From assembly GCA_910588215.1 (NCBI GenBank), contig CAJUQJ010000007.1, forward strand, positions 1 through 64,000: DNA of 64,000 nucleotides, in the 5' to 3' direction. Both the position numbers and the translations under genes were made by a program. The DNA comes from an uncultured Lachnospiraceae bacterium. Its GTDB lineage: Bacteria > Bacillota > Clostridia > Lachnospirales > Lachnospiraceae. The notes beneath the pieces are model-generated. The model saw only the letters and a program-made list of their open reading frames with translations. It had not been told where the DNA came from and did no database searches. The first letter of the stretch is position 1. Each line of letters begins with the position of its first letter. Of the stretch, positions 26,218-35,446 are shown one piece after another.

Positions 26218-27077
26218 CTGCAGTATTAAAACATGAACTTCGAAATTATTTCCACTCGCTGACAGCCTATGTTTTTGGAGCTTTCTTGCTGGCCTTTGTG
26301 GGAATTGGAGCAATGCTGTATAACATACAGGCGGCGGTCAGCAACTTTGAGTTTGTCTTAAGTTTTGGGTGCCTTGTGTTTGTGGTCATTGTACCGATTT
26401 TAACCATGCGTGTGATTGCAGAGGAACGGAAGCAGAGGACGGATCAGCTCCTGCATGCTCTCCCTATCACTACGACACAGGTAATTATCGGAAAATATCT
26501 GGCGCTGTTGGCAGTATACCTGATTCCGATGTGTCTGATCTGTCTGTATCCGTTGATTTTTTCACAGTATGGCGATGTTTATCTGCTGACATCCTATGGA
26601 TCTATTCTGGCATTTTTTATCATGGGAGCCGCACTGATTGCCCTGGGAGTGTTTATCTCTTCTCTAACGGACAATCAGGGATTTGCCGCAGGAATCGGCA
26701 TTGCGGTCATTCTGCTGAATTATTACAGCGTCAGTCTTTCAGAATATGTATCTTCCACGGCAGAGGGATCGGCGGTTGTCCTGTGTGTACTCATCCTTAT
26801 TCTGGGGGCAGTGATACGTCATCTGACAAAAAACAGCATATTTACCTATATCGTCTGCATTGCTTTGACTGCCGCAGTAGTGATCACTTACGTTGTGGAT
26901 GCGGCAAAATTTGAAGGGCTTCTGCCGGGCATTATGGCAAAGTTGTCTTTGTTTGAGCGTTTTTACGGGTTTGTGAACGGGAATTTTGATCTGACTTCTA
27001 TTGTGTATTATATTACGGTTGCCATTTTTTCCCTGTTCCTGTCGGTACAGTCCATGGAGAAAAGGAGGTATAACTGA
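26214..27077 (+). CDS. ABC-2 type permease (GldF-like)
   Basis: 287 residues with six predicted membrane helices. The N-terminus KHELRNYFHSLTAYVFGAFL and the loop MRVIAEERKQRTDQLLHALP are characteristic of GldF/ABC-2 permeases. It ends 1 bp into the next gene (TGATG overlap). It forms the membrane channel of the GldA-GldF-GldG cluster. In Bacteroidetes Gld proteins serve gliding, but in Clostridia such clusters are uncharacterised exporters. Confidence 0.9.
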   Translation: MTAVLKHELRNYFHSLTAYVFGAFLLAFVGIGAMLYNIQAAVSNFEFVLSFGCLVFVVIVPILTMRVIAEERKQRTDQLLHALPITTTQVIIGKYLALLAVYLIPMCLICLYPLIFSQYGDVYLLTSYGSILAFFIMGAALIALGVFISSLTDNQGFAAGIGIAVILLNYYSVSLSEYVSSTAEGSAVVLCVLILILGAVIRHLTKNSIFTYIVCIALTAAVVITYVVDAAKFEGLLPGIMAKLSLFERFYGFVNGNFDLTSIVYYITVAIFSLFLSVQSMEKRRYN

Positions 27078-28534
27078 TGAACAAAATAGAGTTTCTGAAA
27101 TTTTCCGGACGGGGACAAAGAAATGCAAATGCTTTTCGTGGCGGTTCCTATTCGCTGATGATCACCGTTGTGGTGTTGGCTGTTTTAGTTGCAGTGAATA
27201 TTTTTGCTTCTGCGCTGCCTGCTGCATCAACCCAATATGATATCAGTTCTACGAAACTTTACTCCATTACCAGTAATACAAAAGTGGTGGTAAATGCATT
27301 GGAGAAAGATGTGACCATCTACTGGGTGGTACAGGCAGATCAGGAAGATGCCGTCATTGAAAATCTGCTGAATAAATACGACAGCCTTTCGGAACATATT
27401 GAAGTTGTGAAAAAGAATCCGGATATATTCCCTACATTTGCGCAGCAGTATACAGACCAGACAGTCCAGAACAACAGTCTGATCGTGGAATGCGGGGACC
27501 GCAGCCGGTTCATAAGCTATAGTGACATTTACCTTGTGGAATCAGAGAACATGTATTCTTACAGCTACACTACATCCTTTGACGGCGAAGGGGCGATCAC
27601 TTCTGCAATAGATTATGTGGTCAGTGAGGATCTTCCTCAGTTATATGTTCTGGAAGGGCATGGGGAAACGGAACTCCCTTCTACATTCAGTGGGCAGCTG
27701 GGTAAAGAAAACATGGAGGTATCGCAGCTTTCCCTGTTGACTGTTGATGCCATTCCGGAGGATGCCGACTGTATCGTCGTTTACAGTCCGGCCAGTGATA
27801 TTTCCACAGAGGAGAAGAATATGCTGGCAGATTATGTGGCAGAGGGCGGAAAGCTTTTGGTCATGGCCGGGCCAACAAAAGATGACGGGTTGGTAAATTT
27901 GTACAGTCTGCTTTCAGATTACGGGGTGGAGGCCAAGGAGGGTATTGTTGTGGAGGCAGACCGGATGCACTATGCGTTCCAGCGTTCCTATATTCTTCTG
28001 CCGGATATGTCCAGCCATGCCATAACGGATTCCCTGATAGAAGAGAATTATTATCCGATCATGCCCACATCCAGAGGCTTAGTGGTAAATGATACCTCCG
28101 ATAACGGAACAGTGACGGAGCTGCTCACTACGTCAAATGATTCTTTCAGCAAAATCGCCGGTTATGATCTGTCTACTTATGATAAGGAAGAGGGCGATAT
28201 TGACGGACCGTTTGCCGTGGCAGTTTCCGTAGAAAGCAGCAATAATGGAAAAATTGTCTGGTTTGCCTCATCAGGTTTTCTGGATGATATGTATAATGCG
28301 TATTCTTCCGGCGCAAATGTGGACATGACAATGAATGCTCTGTCATCGTTGATTGGAGAGAGGGAAGCCATAGCCATCCGCAGTAAGTCTCTGAATTATA
28401 ATTATCTGACCATCAGTGAATCCACAGGTTCCCTGTTGAAAGTTATCATGATCGGCGTATTTCCGCTGTGCTATTTGGGAATTGGAATCTATGTGGTTCT
28501 GAGAAGAAGGAGGATGCAGAATGAAGCGGTTTAA
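27077..28534 (+). CDS. GldG-family protein (ABC-type auxiliary subunit)
   Basis: 485 residues. One N-terminal helix (about 25-45, LMITVVVLAVLVAVNIFASA), a large extracytoplasmic region with the family core YDISSTKLYSITSNTKVVVN and DLPQLYVLEGHGETELP, a Rossmann-like part (DCIVVYSPASDISTEEKNML, LLVMAGPT), and a C-terminal helix (about 455-478). ATG 27077 follows AAAGGAGGTATAACTG. It overlaps the DUF4340 gene by 14 bp. Function of the periplasmic-like domain is not known. Confidence 0.88.
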   Translation: MNKIEFLKFSGRGQRNANAFRGGSYSLMITVVVLAVLVAVNIFASALPAASTQYDISSTKLYSITSNTKVVVNALEKDVTIYWVVQADQEDAVIENLLNKYDSLSEHIEVVKKNPDIFPTFAQQYTDQTVQNNSLIVECGDRSRFISYSDIYLVESENMYSYSYTTSFDGEGAITSAIDYVVSEDLPQLYVLEGHGETELPSTFSGQLGKENMEVSQLSLLTVDAIPEDADCIVVYSPASDISTEEKNMLADYVAEGGKLLVMAGPTKDDGLVNLYSLLSDYGVEAKEGIVVEADRMHYAFQRSYILLPDMSSHAITDSLIEENYYPIMPTSRGLVVNDTSDNGTVTELLTTSNDSFSKIAGYDLSTYDKEEGDIDGPFAVAVSVESSNNGKIVWFASSGFLDDMYNAYSSGANVDMTMNALSSLIGEREAIAIRSKSLNYNYLTISESTGSLLKVIMIGVFPLCYLGIGIYVVLRRRRMQNEAV

Positions 28535-29918
28535 GAAGATATATCTGTTATTGGGAATCCTGGCAGTAGTGTGTGCTGCCACAATCGGAGTCATGCAGAT
28601 GGAGGAACATAAGGAGAAGATTAAAAATACGGATGAGATCATTTTGTCCGTACCAGCGGATTCCGTAAAGTCATTGTCATGGGAACATGAGTCGGAAAAA
28701 TTTGCATTCCACAGGGATGAAAAGTGGTTTTATGATGAGGATGAAGCTTTTCCGGTAGAGGAAGAAGAAATAAATGGAATGTTGGAACAGTTTCAGGAGT
28801 TTGGAGCTTCGTTCATTATTGAAGAGGCAGAAGACCTCGAACAGTATGGATTGGATGAGCCGGTCTGCACTATACAAATGGCTACAGAGGAACAATCCTA
28901 TGAAGTACAGTTGGGTGGCTACAGCAGCATGGATTCCCAGAGATATGTTTCCATTGGAGATGGAAATGTATATCTGGTCAAGAATGATCCACTGGATTAT
29001 TTCGATGTGGATATCAGTGACCTGATTGACCATGATGAGATTCCTTCTTTTGAGCAGACAACAGGTATTGGGTTCACGGGCACCGAAAATTATGACATTA
29101 CTTATGAAGAAGACAGTTCAAATACTTATTGCGCGGATGATATTTATTTTATCAGCAAAGATGAGAAAACGCTGCCTCTTGATACGTCCAGAGTAGAGGA
29201 ATATCTTCAGAATATCAGCAGTCTGAATCTGACAGATTATGTAACTTATCATGTGACCGATGAAGAACTTACGGCCTATGGACTGGATGAACCGGAACTG
29301 ACAGTGACTGTTACATATCTGTCTGAGGAGGAAAGCGGCGAAGAAATTTCAAATACATTTGTAATGAATATCAGCCGCAGCCCGGAAGAGAGAGCAGCTG
29401 ACAGGGAGACGGAGGAAGAAGAAATTACTTCCTATGTAAGAGTTGGTGAGTCGCAGATTGTTTATCGGATTTCCGGAGACAGCTATGAGAACCTGATGGC
29501 AGCATCCTATAATTCCCTTCGGCATCAGGAGGTATTCTCCGCCGATACAATGGATATTCGTCAAATTGATATTACTTTGGAAGGATTAGATTATACGATT
29601 ACTTCCGAAGAAGATGAGAAGGAAGGTAAGCGAATCTACTATTATCAGGGTGAAGATGTGGATATGGAGAGCTTTAAGAGCAGTCTGAAGAATCTGAATG
29701 CTGTCAGCTTTACAAAAGAACAGCCAACACAAAAGGAGGAAATAAAACTGGTAGTATACTTGGACAATGTAAATTTCCCGGAAGTTGAGATTGCATTGTA
29801 CCGGTATGACGGGAATGAATGTCTTGCAGTCGTGGATGGGGAACCGGTATCATTTGTGCAGCGCTCGGCAGCAGTGGATTTAATAGAGGCAGTTCACGGG
29901 ATTGTGTTGAATGAATGA
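28521..29918 (+). CDS. DUF4340 domain protein
   Basis: 465 residues. One N-terminal membrane helix (about 7-26), then an acidic extracytoplasmic part. It contains two DUF4340-like segments: KSLSWEHESEKFAFHRDEK plus DLEQYGLDEPVCTIQM, and TDEELTAYGLDEPELTVTV. The recurring 'YGLDEP' is the family hallmark. DUF4340 proteins usually follow GldG homologues, as here. ATG 28521 follows GAAGGAGGATGCAG. It probably works with the ABC complex at the outer face of the membrane. Confidence 0.88.
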   Translation: MKRFKKIYLLLGILAVVCAATIGVMQMEEHKEKIKNTDEIILSVPADSVKSLSWEHESEKFAFHRDEKWFYDEDEAFPVEEEEINGMLEQFQEFGASFIIEEAEDLEQYGLDEPVCTIQMATEEQSYEVQLGGYSSMDSQRYVSIGDGNVYLVKNDPLDYFDVDISDLIDHDEIPSFEQTTGIGFTGTENYDITYEEDSSNTYCADDIYFISKDEKTLPLDTSRVEEYLQNISSLNLTDYVTYHVTDEELTAYGLDEPELTVTVTYLSEEESGEEISNTFVMNISRSPEERAADRETEEEEITSYVRVGESQIVYRISGDSYENLMAASYNSLRHQEVFSADTMDIRQIDITLEGLDYTITSEEDEKEGKRIYYYQGEDVDMESFKSSLKNLNAVSFTKEQPTQKEEIKLVVYLDNVNFPEVEIALYRYDGNECLAVVDGEPVSFVQRSAAVDLIEAVHGIVLNE

Positions 29919-30017
29919 AAATATATTTTATAAAATGCAGCAGTCATTCTGTAATGCAATTTCACCGAATGGGGAAACTCTTTCCATCAGTAAAGCGGGA
30001 AAACGAAATGCGCGGGA

Positions 30018-30602
30018 TTAGGAATATGTTTTAATGATCTCCTCAGCAATCTCACGTTTGGAAACACAGCGATCCATTGCCTGTTTTTCTATGTAATGAT
30101 GTGCGTTTGGTTCGTCCATTTTTATCTCGCTTATAAGAAGCCACTTTGCACGGTTGACAATGCGGATTTCTTCCATTTTATCTTCGATAGAAAGGGTTTT
30201 TTTCTCTGTTTTGCGGAGTCGTTCTCTTGCACTTGACATCCAACTGAGAGCTGTAGTGATCGTCTGTTTGGAGGTTGGCCTTGGGAGAGTGAAAACACCG
30301 TGTTCGGCCACCTTATCGTATAGGTCCGCGTGAAGTTCTGCGCGGACCATCAGCAGGACGACGGTTCCACTGGAATTACAGGCATCTATGGCGAATCTTG
30401 TTCCTATATCGTCTGGTAAGGGTGAGTTGATGATCACATAGTCGTATGTCCGCTCGGCAAAGGTTCTTTTTGCAGCACTGATGCCTGATACGATATGAAC
30501 AGGTGCGTACTGAGATTCGGGGAGCAGTGCGGTGAGAGCAGTATTTAGTTTCTCTGCCGCAGAAACGATCAGAACACTGTATATCCGTTCCTTAAGACTC
30601 AT
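30018..30602 (-). CDS. ANTAR-domain RNA-binding antiterminator, NitR-like
   Basis: 194 residues. The N-terminal 120 residues have a receiver-like fold (VLIVSAAEKLNTALTALL, YDYVIINSPLPDD, TVVLLMVRAEL, FTLPRPTSKQTITTAL). The position of the phosphoacceptor Asp is Asn (VIINSPLP), and the N-terminal acidic pair is absent, so phosphorylation is unlikely. A coiled segment (about 125-145) leads to the C-terminal ANTAR domain: NRAKWLLISEIKMDEPNAHH, then YIEKQAMDRCVSKREIAEEI. ANTAR proteins bind paired six-base-loop RNA hairpins and prevent termination. ATG 30602 follows AAAGGAGGCGTACCAA. It lies 25 bp after glnA. Partner and signal are probably glutamine synthetase and glutamine (inference). Confidence 0.9.
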   Translation of the reverse strand: MSLKERIYSVLIVSAAEKLNTALTALLPESQYAPVHIVSGISAAKRTFAERTYDYVIINSPLPDDIGTRFAIDACNSSGTVVLLMVRAELHADLYDKVAEHGVFTLPRPTSKQTITTALSWMSSARERLRKTEKKTLSIEDKMEEIRIVNRAKWLLISEIKMDEPNAHHYIEKQAMDRCVSKREIAEEIIKTYS

Positions 30603-30627
30603 TTGGTACGCCTCCTTTTTCGGCCGG

Positions 30628-31845
30628 TTAATTTGACTGCTTGCAGTAGATGTCCAGGACTGGTGCAGGGACATAGGCCTTGATAAATTCACTTTCCGCT
30701 GCAATTTTGCATGCCGAATTCAAATCTTCAGGTAGTTTCCTGAACTTTGCCAGAGTGACAGGGTCGGCTTTATACAGATTGATGTTTGCAGCGTCCGGCA
30801 TGTCCGGTTTGGTTTGGAGTCCGTAAAGACCGGCGTAGATCATAAGCGTAAATGCCAGATAAGGATTTGCAGCAGGATCGGGAGAACGAAGTTCAGCCCT
30901 GTGGTATTCTCCTATGGCGGCCGGAATACGGATCAATTGAGAGCGGTTTTCATTTGACCATGTAATAAAGCCAGGGGCTTTATTATGCCCGAAGCGTTTA
31001 TAGGAATTTTCGTTTGGGTTAAAGAACGCGGTCATTTCTTCAATTTTCTCAAGAATACCGGCGATCACATAGTAAAGGTTGTTCGGATTTTCATCGGGTC
31101 TTACAGATATATTAATATGAAATCCGTTTCCCGGTTCGTTATCTAGAGGTTTGGCAGAAAAATCTGCGCACAGGCCGTTCCGGTGGGCAACGGTTTTTAC
31201 CACTGTTTGAAATGTCATGGCATTGTCTGCCGCTGTAATGGCATCGGAATAGCGAAAATCGATTTCATTCTGTCCCGGCCCTTCTTCATGATGTGAGCTT
31301 TCGGGGCGAATGCCCATCTGCTCCAAAGTAAGACATATTTCGCGACGGATATTTTCTCCTCGGTCTTCAGGTGCTATATCCATATATCCTGCTTCATCAT
31401 ATGGGACTTGGGTTGGTTTGCCGTACTCATCTAACAGAAAAAGATAAAACTCCTGTTCGGCACCGAACATAAATTCGTAACCTGCCTTTTTGGCCTCGTC
31501 CATTGCTTTTTTCAATAAACTGCGGGTGTCGCATTCAAATGGTGTGCCATCAGGATAAGAAATACTGCAAAACATTCGCACAACTCGTCCATGTTCCGGA
31601 CGCCACGGAAGCGGCATTAAGGTTTCCGCATCGGGATGGAGCAGCAGATCGCACTTTGTTTCATCGCCGAATCCAGTGATGGCAGAGGCATCAAAGGCAA
31701 TTCCGTATTCAAAGGCACGGGGAAGTTCTTCTGCCATAATGGATACATTTTTTTGTCTGCCAAACACATCACAAAAGGCAAGGCGGATAAATTTAACATC
31801 TTCCTCTTTAACGTACTGGATTATCTCTTCCTTTGAATACTTCAT
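30628..31845 (-). CDS. glnA: Glutamine synthetase type I
   Basis: 405 residues, shorter than the usual 440-470 of GS-I. Makes glutamine from glutamate, ammonia and ATP. Active-site blocks are present: FGAEQEFYLF (metal Glu), HHEEGPGQNEIDFRY, NEPGNGFHINIS (His), NKAPGFITWSNENRS and YHRAELRSPDPAANPYLAF (Arg-x-Glu). The C-terminus lacks the segment with the adenylylated Tyr known from enterobacteria. ATG 31845 has only a modest ribosome-binding site (TGGAGTAAAAT). It follows the three glutamate-synthase genes with a 140-base gap and precedes the ANTAR gene, the GS-ANTAR pairing seen in Clostridia. Confidence 0.93.
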   Translation of the reverse strand: MKYSKEEIIQYVKEEDVKFIRLAFCDVFGRQKNVSIMAEELPRAFEYGIAFDASAITGFGDETKCDLLLHPDAETLMPLPWRPEHGRVVRMFCSISYPDGTPFECDTRSLLKKAMDEAKKAGYEFMFGAEQEFYLFLLDEYGKPTQVPYDEAGYMDIAPEDRGENIRREICLTLEQMGIRPESSHHEEGPGQNEIDFRYSDAITAADNAMTFQTVVKTVAHRNGLCADFSAKPLDNEPGNGFHINISVRPDENPNNLYYVIAGILEKIEEMTAFFNPNENSYKRFGHNKAPGFITWSNENRSQLIRIPAAIGEYHRAELRSPDPAANPYLAFTLMIYAGLYGLQTKPDMPDAANINLYKADPVTLAKFRKLPEDLNSACKIAAESEFIKAYVPAPVLDIYCKQSN

Positions 31846-31985
31846 ATTTTACTCCATTTCTGCACTGCTTTTTGACTCAAATCATTGAGTCCGCGCATTT
31901 ATAATTTTCAATCTTTTATCTCTTTCTTTTCGTGATCATTTACAGGATCATATTTGGTGATGCCTGCGTTAACAGGCATGTCGAT
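31846..31985 (-). promoter_or_regulatory. Leader of glnA with two hairpins
   Basis: On the minus strand ATGCCTG-TTAACG-CAGGCAT (7-bp stem, six-base loop) lies right after the preceding stop codon and GACTCAA-TGAT-TTGAGTC lies about 30 bases before the glnA start. The first has a six-base loop but not the A1/G4 pattern. They may be operon-internal regulatory or processing structures. Confidence 0.4.
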
Positions 31986-32705
31986 TTAGTTTGCCACATA
32001 CATCTGTTTGTACGGGTTTTTGCTGTCAGGAGTAATGACAGTAAAGGGTGAGGACAATACCGCATGAATATCATGACCGAATAAGTCGCAGTATTCGGAC
32101 ACATATATCTTTAATTCTTCCATATCGGTTTCATCTGCAGTGCGGGCAGTAACCTGACTTGGAAATCTCACATTCCTGCAGTCAGAACGCAGGAACATTT
32201 TACCGCCGTGCATCCCTGTGCAGGGAAAGAAACCTACGATTTCCTTATCATTCGCTCCAAGACCAAGAACAACTATAACGCCGCCTGCCTGATATTCACC
32301 GAGAAAACTCCCGGCTGTACCGCCAATCACCATAACGGGCTTCTTTTCTTCATAAGCTTTCATATGGATACCTGCGCGGTAGCCGGCATTTCCTTTGACA
32401 AAGATTTTGCCGCCTCTCATGGCGTAACCGGCGGCATCGCCAATATTGCCATGAACCACGATCTTACCTGCATTCATGGTATCACCTACTGCTTCCTGTG
32501 CATTTGCATTGACTGTGATCGTAGCACCGTTTAGATAAGCTCCGAGGGCATTGCCGGGAATACCGTTGATCGTAATGTTTCTATCGGACATGCCGGCTGC
32601 GATATAGCGTTGCCCGCAGCATTCGGTGATATTGCAGTCATCGGTGGCTTTGCGGAGCATTTCATTTAATACTTTGTAATTGAGATCTTTTGCATTCAAT
32701 AGCAT
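31986..32705 (-). CDS. GXGXG-domain protein, glutamate synthase C-terminal subunit
   Basis: About 239 residues. A right-handed beta-helix with repeated G-x-x-G-x-x-x-G units (GAYLNGATITVNANAQEAVG, MNAGKIVVHGNIGDAAGYAM, RGGKIFVKGNAGYRAGIHM). It corresponds to the C-terminal domain of the GltB large subunit. It probably scaffolds the channel between the amidotransferase and FMN subunits encoded just upstream. A GTG at 32762 overlaps the previous stop (GTGA), so a coupled longer form (258 residues) is possible. I prefer ATG 32705 because homologues begin near LLNAKDLNYKVLNE. Confidence 0.88.
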   Translation of the reverse strand: MLLNAKDLNYKVLNEMLRKATDDCNITECCGQRYIAAGMSDRNITINGIPGNALGAYLNGATITVNANAQEAVGDTMNAGKIVVHGNIGDAAGYAMRGGKIFVKGNAGYRAGIHMKAYEEKKPVMVIGGTAGSFLGEYQAGGVIVVLGLGANDKEIVGFFPCTGMHGGKMFLRSDCRNVRFPSQVTARTADETDMEELKIYVSEYCDLFGHDIHAVLSSPFTVITPDSKNPYKQMYVAN

Positions 32706-32758
32706 AACATTATACCACACCTTTAAAGTTTTTTCTGCGATTTTCTTTTCCTTTATGA

Positions 32759-34264
32759 TCACTCCCCTGCATGAGAGATGCCAAGGATCTGAAGTTCTTT
32801 ATCTGTCATGCCAATCCCGCGGAGCATCAGGCGATTGCCGCACAGAGATTCGATGGAGTTGATCCCCATACCGCCCATGAGTTCTTTGATTTCATGCCGC
32901 CAAGCGTTCATCAGGTTGATAAGACGCCTACTGCCCGTATCGGGATCAAGGCGGTCTACAAGTTCGGGACGTTGGGTTGCGATTCCCCAGTTACATTTAC
33001 CGCTTTGGCAAGTGCGGCAGAGATGACAGCCGAGAGCGAGCAGGGCTGCCGTTGCAATATAGCAGGCATCAGCACCCAGAGCGATCGCTTTTACCACATC
33101 CGCAGCACTGCGGACAGATCCGCCTACAACAAGGGAAACATTGTTCCGGATGCCTTCCTCACGAAGCCGGCTGTCCACAGCCGCTAATGCAAGTTCAACC
33201 GGAATTCCTACATTGTCTCTGATACGGGTAGGTGCGGCGCCGGTACCGCCACGGAAACCGTCGATGGCGATAATATCCGCTCCGCTTCTGGCAATACCGC
33301 TGGCGATCGCCGCGATATTATGGACGGCAGCAATCTTTACGATAACGGGCTTTCTATATTCGGTGGCCTCTTTTAACGAGAATACAAGCTGGCCAAGGTC
33401 TTCAATAGAATAAATATCGTGATGGGGAGCCGGAGATATCGCATCCGAGCCTTCGGGAATCATACGGGTGCGTGAAACGTCACCGACGATCTTAGCACCA
33501 GGCAGGTGTCCGCCAATACCGGGCTTTGCACCTTGGCCCATTTTAATCTCAATCGCAGCGCCGGCCTTCAGATAGTCTTCATAAACACCGAAGCGACCAG
33601 ACGCTACCTGAACAATGGTGTTCTCACCGTAACAATAAAAGTCTTCATGCAGCCCGCCTTCGCCTGTATTATAGAAAATACCGAGATCCTTTGCCGCACG
33701 GGCAAGGGATGCGTGTGCATTGTAGCTGATAGAGCCGTAACTCATTGCCGAAAACATGATCGGCATAGAAAGTTCAATTTGAGGCGGCAATTCACATTTT
33801 AATTTACCGTTTTCATCACGTTGAACTTTCTCAGGTCTTTTCCCCAAAAACACACGTGTTTCCATCGGTTCTCTAAGTGGATCGATGGGCGGATTGGTTA
33901 CTTGAGAGGCATTGATCAAAATCTTATCCCAATAAACAGGCAGAGGTTTCGGATTGCCCATAGAGGACAGCAGCACACCGCCGCTGTTAGCCTGCTTATA
34001 GATTTCTTTGATAGTATCGTTTTGCCAGTTTGCATTTTCTCGAAAGGTACAATCACTCTTTATGATCTTCAATGCTCTTGTGGGACAGAGTGATACACAC
34101 CGCTGGCAATTTACACACTTGGTTTCATCAGCCGCCATCACCCCTTTTTCTTTATGAAAGGAATGTACTTCGTTTGCACATTGTCGTTCACACACACGGC
34201 AGGCGATACAGCGGTCTGCATTTCTGATCACTTCAAATTCCGGATATATAAATTCCACACTCAT
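32759..34264 (-). CDS. Glutamate synthase FMN-binding subunit with 2x[4Fe-4S] ferredoxin domain
   Basis: 501 residues. The N-terminus carries two ferredoxin-type clusters (CIACRVCERQC and CVNCQRCVSLCP, residues about 17-60). The rest is the FMN-binding glutamate-synthase barrel: MFSAMSYGSIS, GEGGLHE, IEIKMGQGAKPGIGGHLPG, RGGTGAAPTRIRD, and the 3Fe-4S cysteines in GCHLCRTCQSGKCNWGIATQ. It makes glutamate from 2-oxoglutarate using ammonia released by the amidotransferase subunit. Electrons likely come from ferredoxin, since no NADPH-binding GltD is nearby. Start ATG 34264 overlaps the previous TGA by one base. The split, archaeal-like arrangement is common in Clostridia. Confidence 0.93.
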   Translation of the reverse strand: MSVEFIYPEFEVIRNADRCIACRVCERQCANEVHSFHKEKGVMAADETKCVNCQRCVSLCPTRALKIIKSDCTFRENANWQNDTIKEIYKQANSGGVLLSSMGNPKPLPVYWDKILINASQVTNPPIDPLREPMETRVFLGKRPEKVQRDENGKLKCELPPQIELSMPIMFSAMSYGSISYNAHASLARAAKDLGIFYNTGEGGLHEDFYCYGENTIVQVASGRFGVYEDYLKAGAAIEIKMGQGAKPGIGGHLPGAKIVGDVSRTRMIPEGSDAISPAPHHDIYSIEDLGQLVFSLKEATEYRKPVIVKIAAVHNIAAIASGIARSGADIIAIDGFRGGTGAAPTRIRDNVGIPVELALAAVDSRLREEGIRNNVSLVVGGSVRSAADVVKAIALGADACYIATAALLALGCHLCRTCQSGKCNWGIATQRPELVDRLDPDTGSRRLINLMNAWRHEIKELMGGMGINSIESLCGNRLMLRGIGMTDKELQILGISHAGE

Positions 34265-35358
34265 CAAAACGCACCGTCCTTTACTTTGATGATCACAGGT
34301 TCTCCTCCTGCAGGAGCCCAAATATTTTCTGCGTTGGGTTCCATAGTTCGGATAGCGGCTTCTTCGCTGGCGATAAATACCTTATTGTCCTTTTCGCCGA
34401 CTACCATAGAACGCAGCTTCAGGCGGTCATTGAGCGCCATGAGTCCGCCGTTGAATCCAAGAACAATGGAAAAAGGTCCTGTGATCAGCAGACTCGGAAA
34501 TACTGTCCGAAGATATGTATGCTTATGCCTGTCTTCAAGATCTGCTTTACCATCGATCGTACTCCAGAAAGGTGCGGCTATCACACTTGCCGCTTCGCTG
34601 AGGGTGAGCCCCTGAACGCGAAGCAGATAATCCATTATATAGGTGATGACTTCAGTATCTGTCTGCAGAGTGCATTTATATCCGAACATTTCTATAAAAC
34701 GGCGGTTGGCATCATAGGAAGAGATTTCCCCGTTGTGAACAACAGACCAGTCAAGCAGCGTGAATGGATGAGCGCCGCCCCACCATCCGGGAGTGTTGGT
34801 GGGATAGCGTCCATGTGCTGTCCAGGAATAACCCTCATAATCTTCTAAATTATAAAATATGCCCACGTCTTCCGGAAAACCAACGGCTTTGAAAGTACCC
34901 ATGTTTTTACCGCTGGAGAAAACATATGCTCCTTTCATTTCGGTATTTATCTTCATAGCGGTGCGGGCAACAAATTCTTTTTCGGAAAGCTGCAGATCGG
35001 CAAGTACAGATTTCAGAGGTGCAGCAAAGTACCTCCATATAATGGGTTCATCGGTGATCGCCGGAATCTTTCGTGTAGGTATCCTTTCCGATTTTACAAT
35101 CTCGAATCTTTCTTTTAAGAATGCTTCACAGCTTTTTCTTGTGGCACGTTCGTCAAAGAACATGTGTAATGCATAAAAATCCTTATATTCAGGATAAATG
35201 CCGTAACCGGCAAAACCGCCGCCGAGTCCGTTGGAACGGTCGTGCATCGGTTTCATGGCATTGGTGATCATCTCGCCGGACATTCTGCTTCCATCTCGGG
35301 AAATGACAGCAGCGATCGCACATCCGGAGGGGATTCGTACCTGGCCTTCCACTTTCAT
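34264..35358 (-). CDS. Class II glutamine amidotransferase, glutamate synthase N-terminal subunit
   Basis: About 364 residues. Hydrolyses glutamine to supply ammonia for glutamate synthase. The nucleophile is Cys13 in SGCAIAAVISRDG, so a 12-residue propeptide would have to be removed, as known for GltB and PurF. Supporting motifs are HGRYPTNTPGWWGGAHPF (Arg and Trp loop), WSVVHNGEISSYDANRRFIE (Asn-Gly) and LQTDTEVITYIMDYLL (Asp). The frame extends to 35406, but AAAGGCAGGG precedes ATG 35358. First gene of the minus-strand nitrogen operon, right behind an attenuator leader. Confidence 0.9.
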   Translation of the reverse strand: MKVEGQVRIPSGCAIAAVISRDGSRMSGEMITNAMKPMHDRSNGLGGGFAGYGIYPEYKDFYALHMFFDERATRKSCEAFLKERFEIVKSERIPTRKIPAITDEPIIWRYFAAPLKSVLADLQLSEKEFVARTAMKINTEMKGAYVFSSGKNMGTFKAVGFPEDVGIFYNLEDYEGYSWTAHGRYPTNTPGWWGGAHPFTLLDWSVVHNGEISSYDANRRFIEMFGYKCTLQTDTEVITYIMDYLLRVQGLTLSEAASVIAAPFWSTIDGKADLEDRHKHTYLRTVFPSLLITGPFSIVLGFNGGLMALNDRLKLRSMVVGEKDNKVFIASEEAAIRTMEPNAENIWAPAGGEPVIIKVKDGAF

Positions 35359-35378
35359 ATCGGTACCCTGCCTTTCGG

Positions 35379-35446
35379 AAAAATAAGATAAAACAAAGAC
35401 GCTCATTTCAGCACAGATACTCGTCTGTACTAAAATGAACGCCTTT
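35379..35446 (-). terminator. Leader terminator (attenuator) of the glutamate synthase operon
   Basis: On the minus strand a long stem begins AAAGGCGTTCATTTTAG and closes CTGAAATGAGCGTCTTT (35395-35446), followed by GTTTTATCTTATTTTT. It lies about 20 bases before the first gene, i.e. between promoter and coding region, so it must be overcome for expression. Its 5' arm contains the loop and 3' arm of the upstream hairpin at 35433-35454. Confidence 0.85.

Noticed and set aside
29911..30021. 36-codon frame overlapping the DUF4340 stop (MNENIFYKMQQSF...)
   Set aside because: No ribosome-binding site of its own, no homology, and it overlaps the convergent ANTAR gene end; too weak to call a gene.
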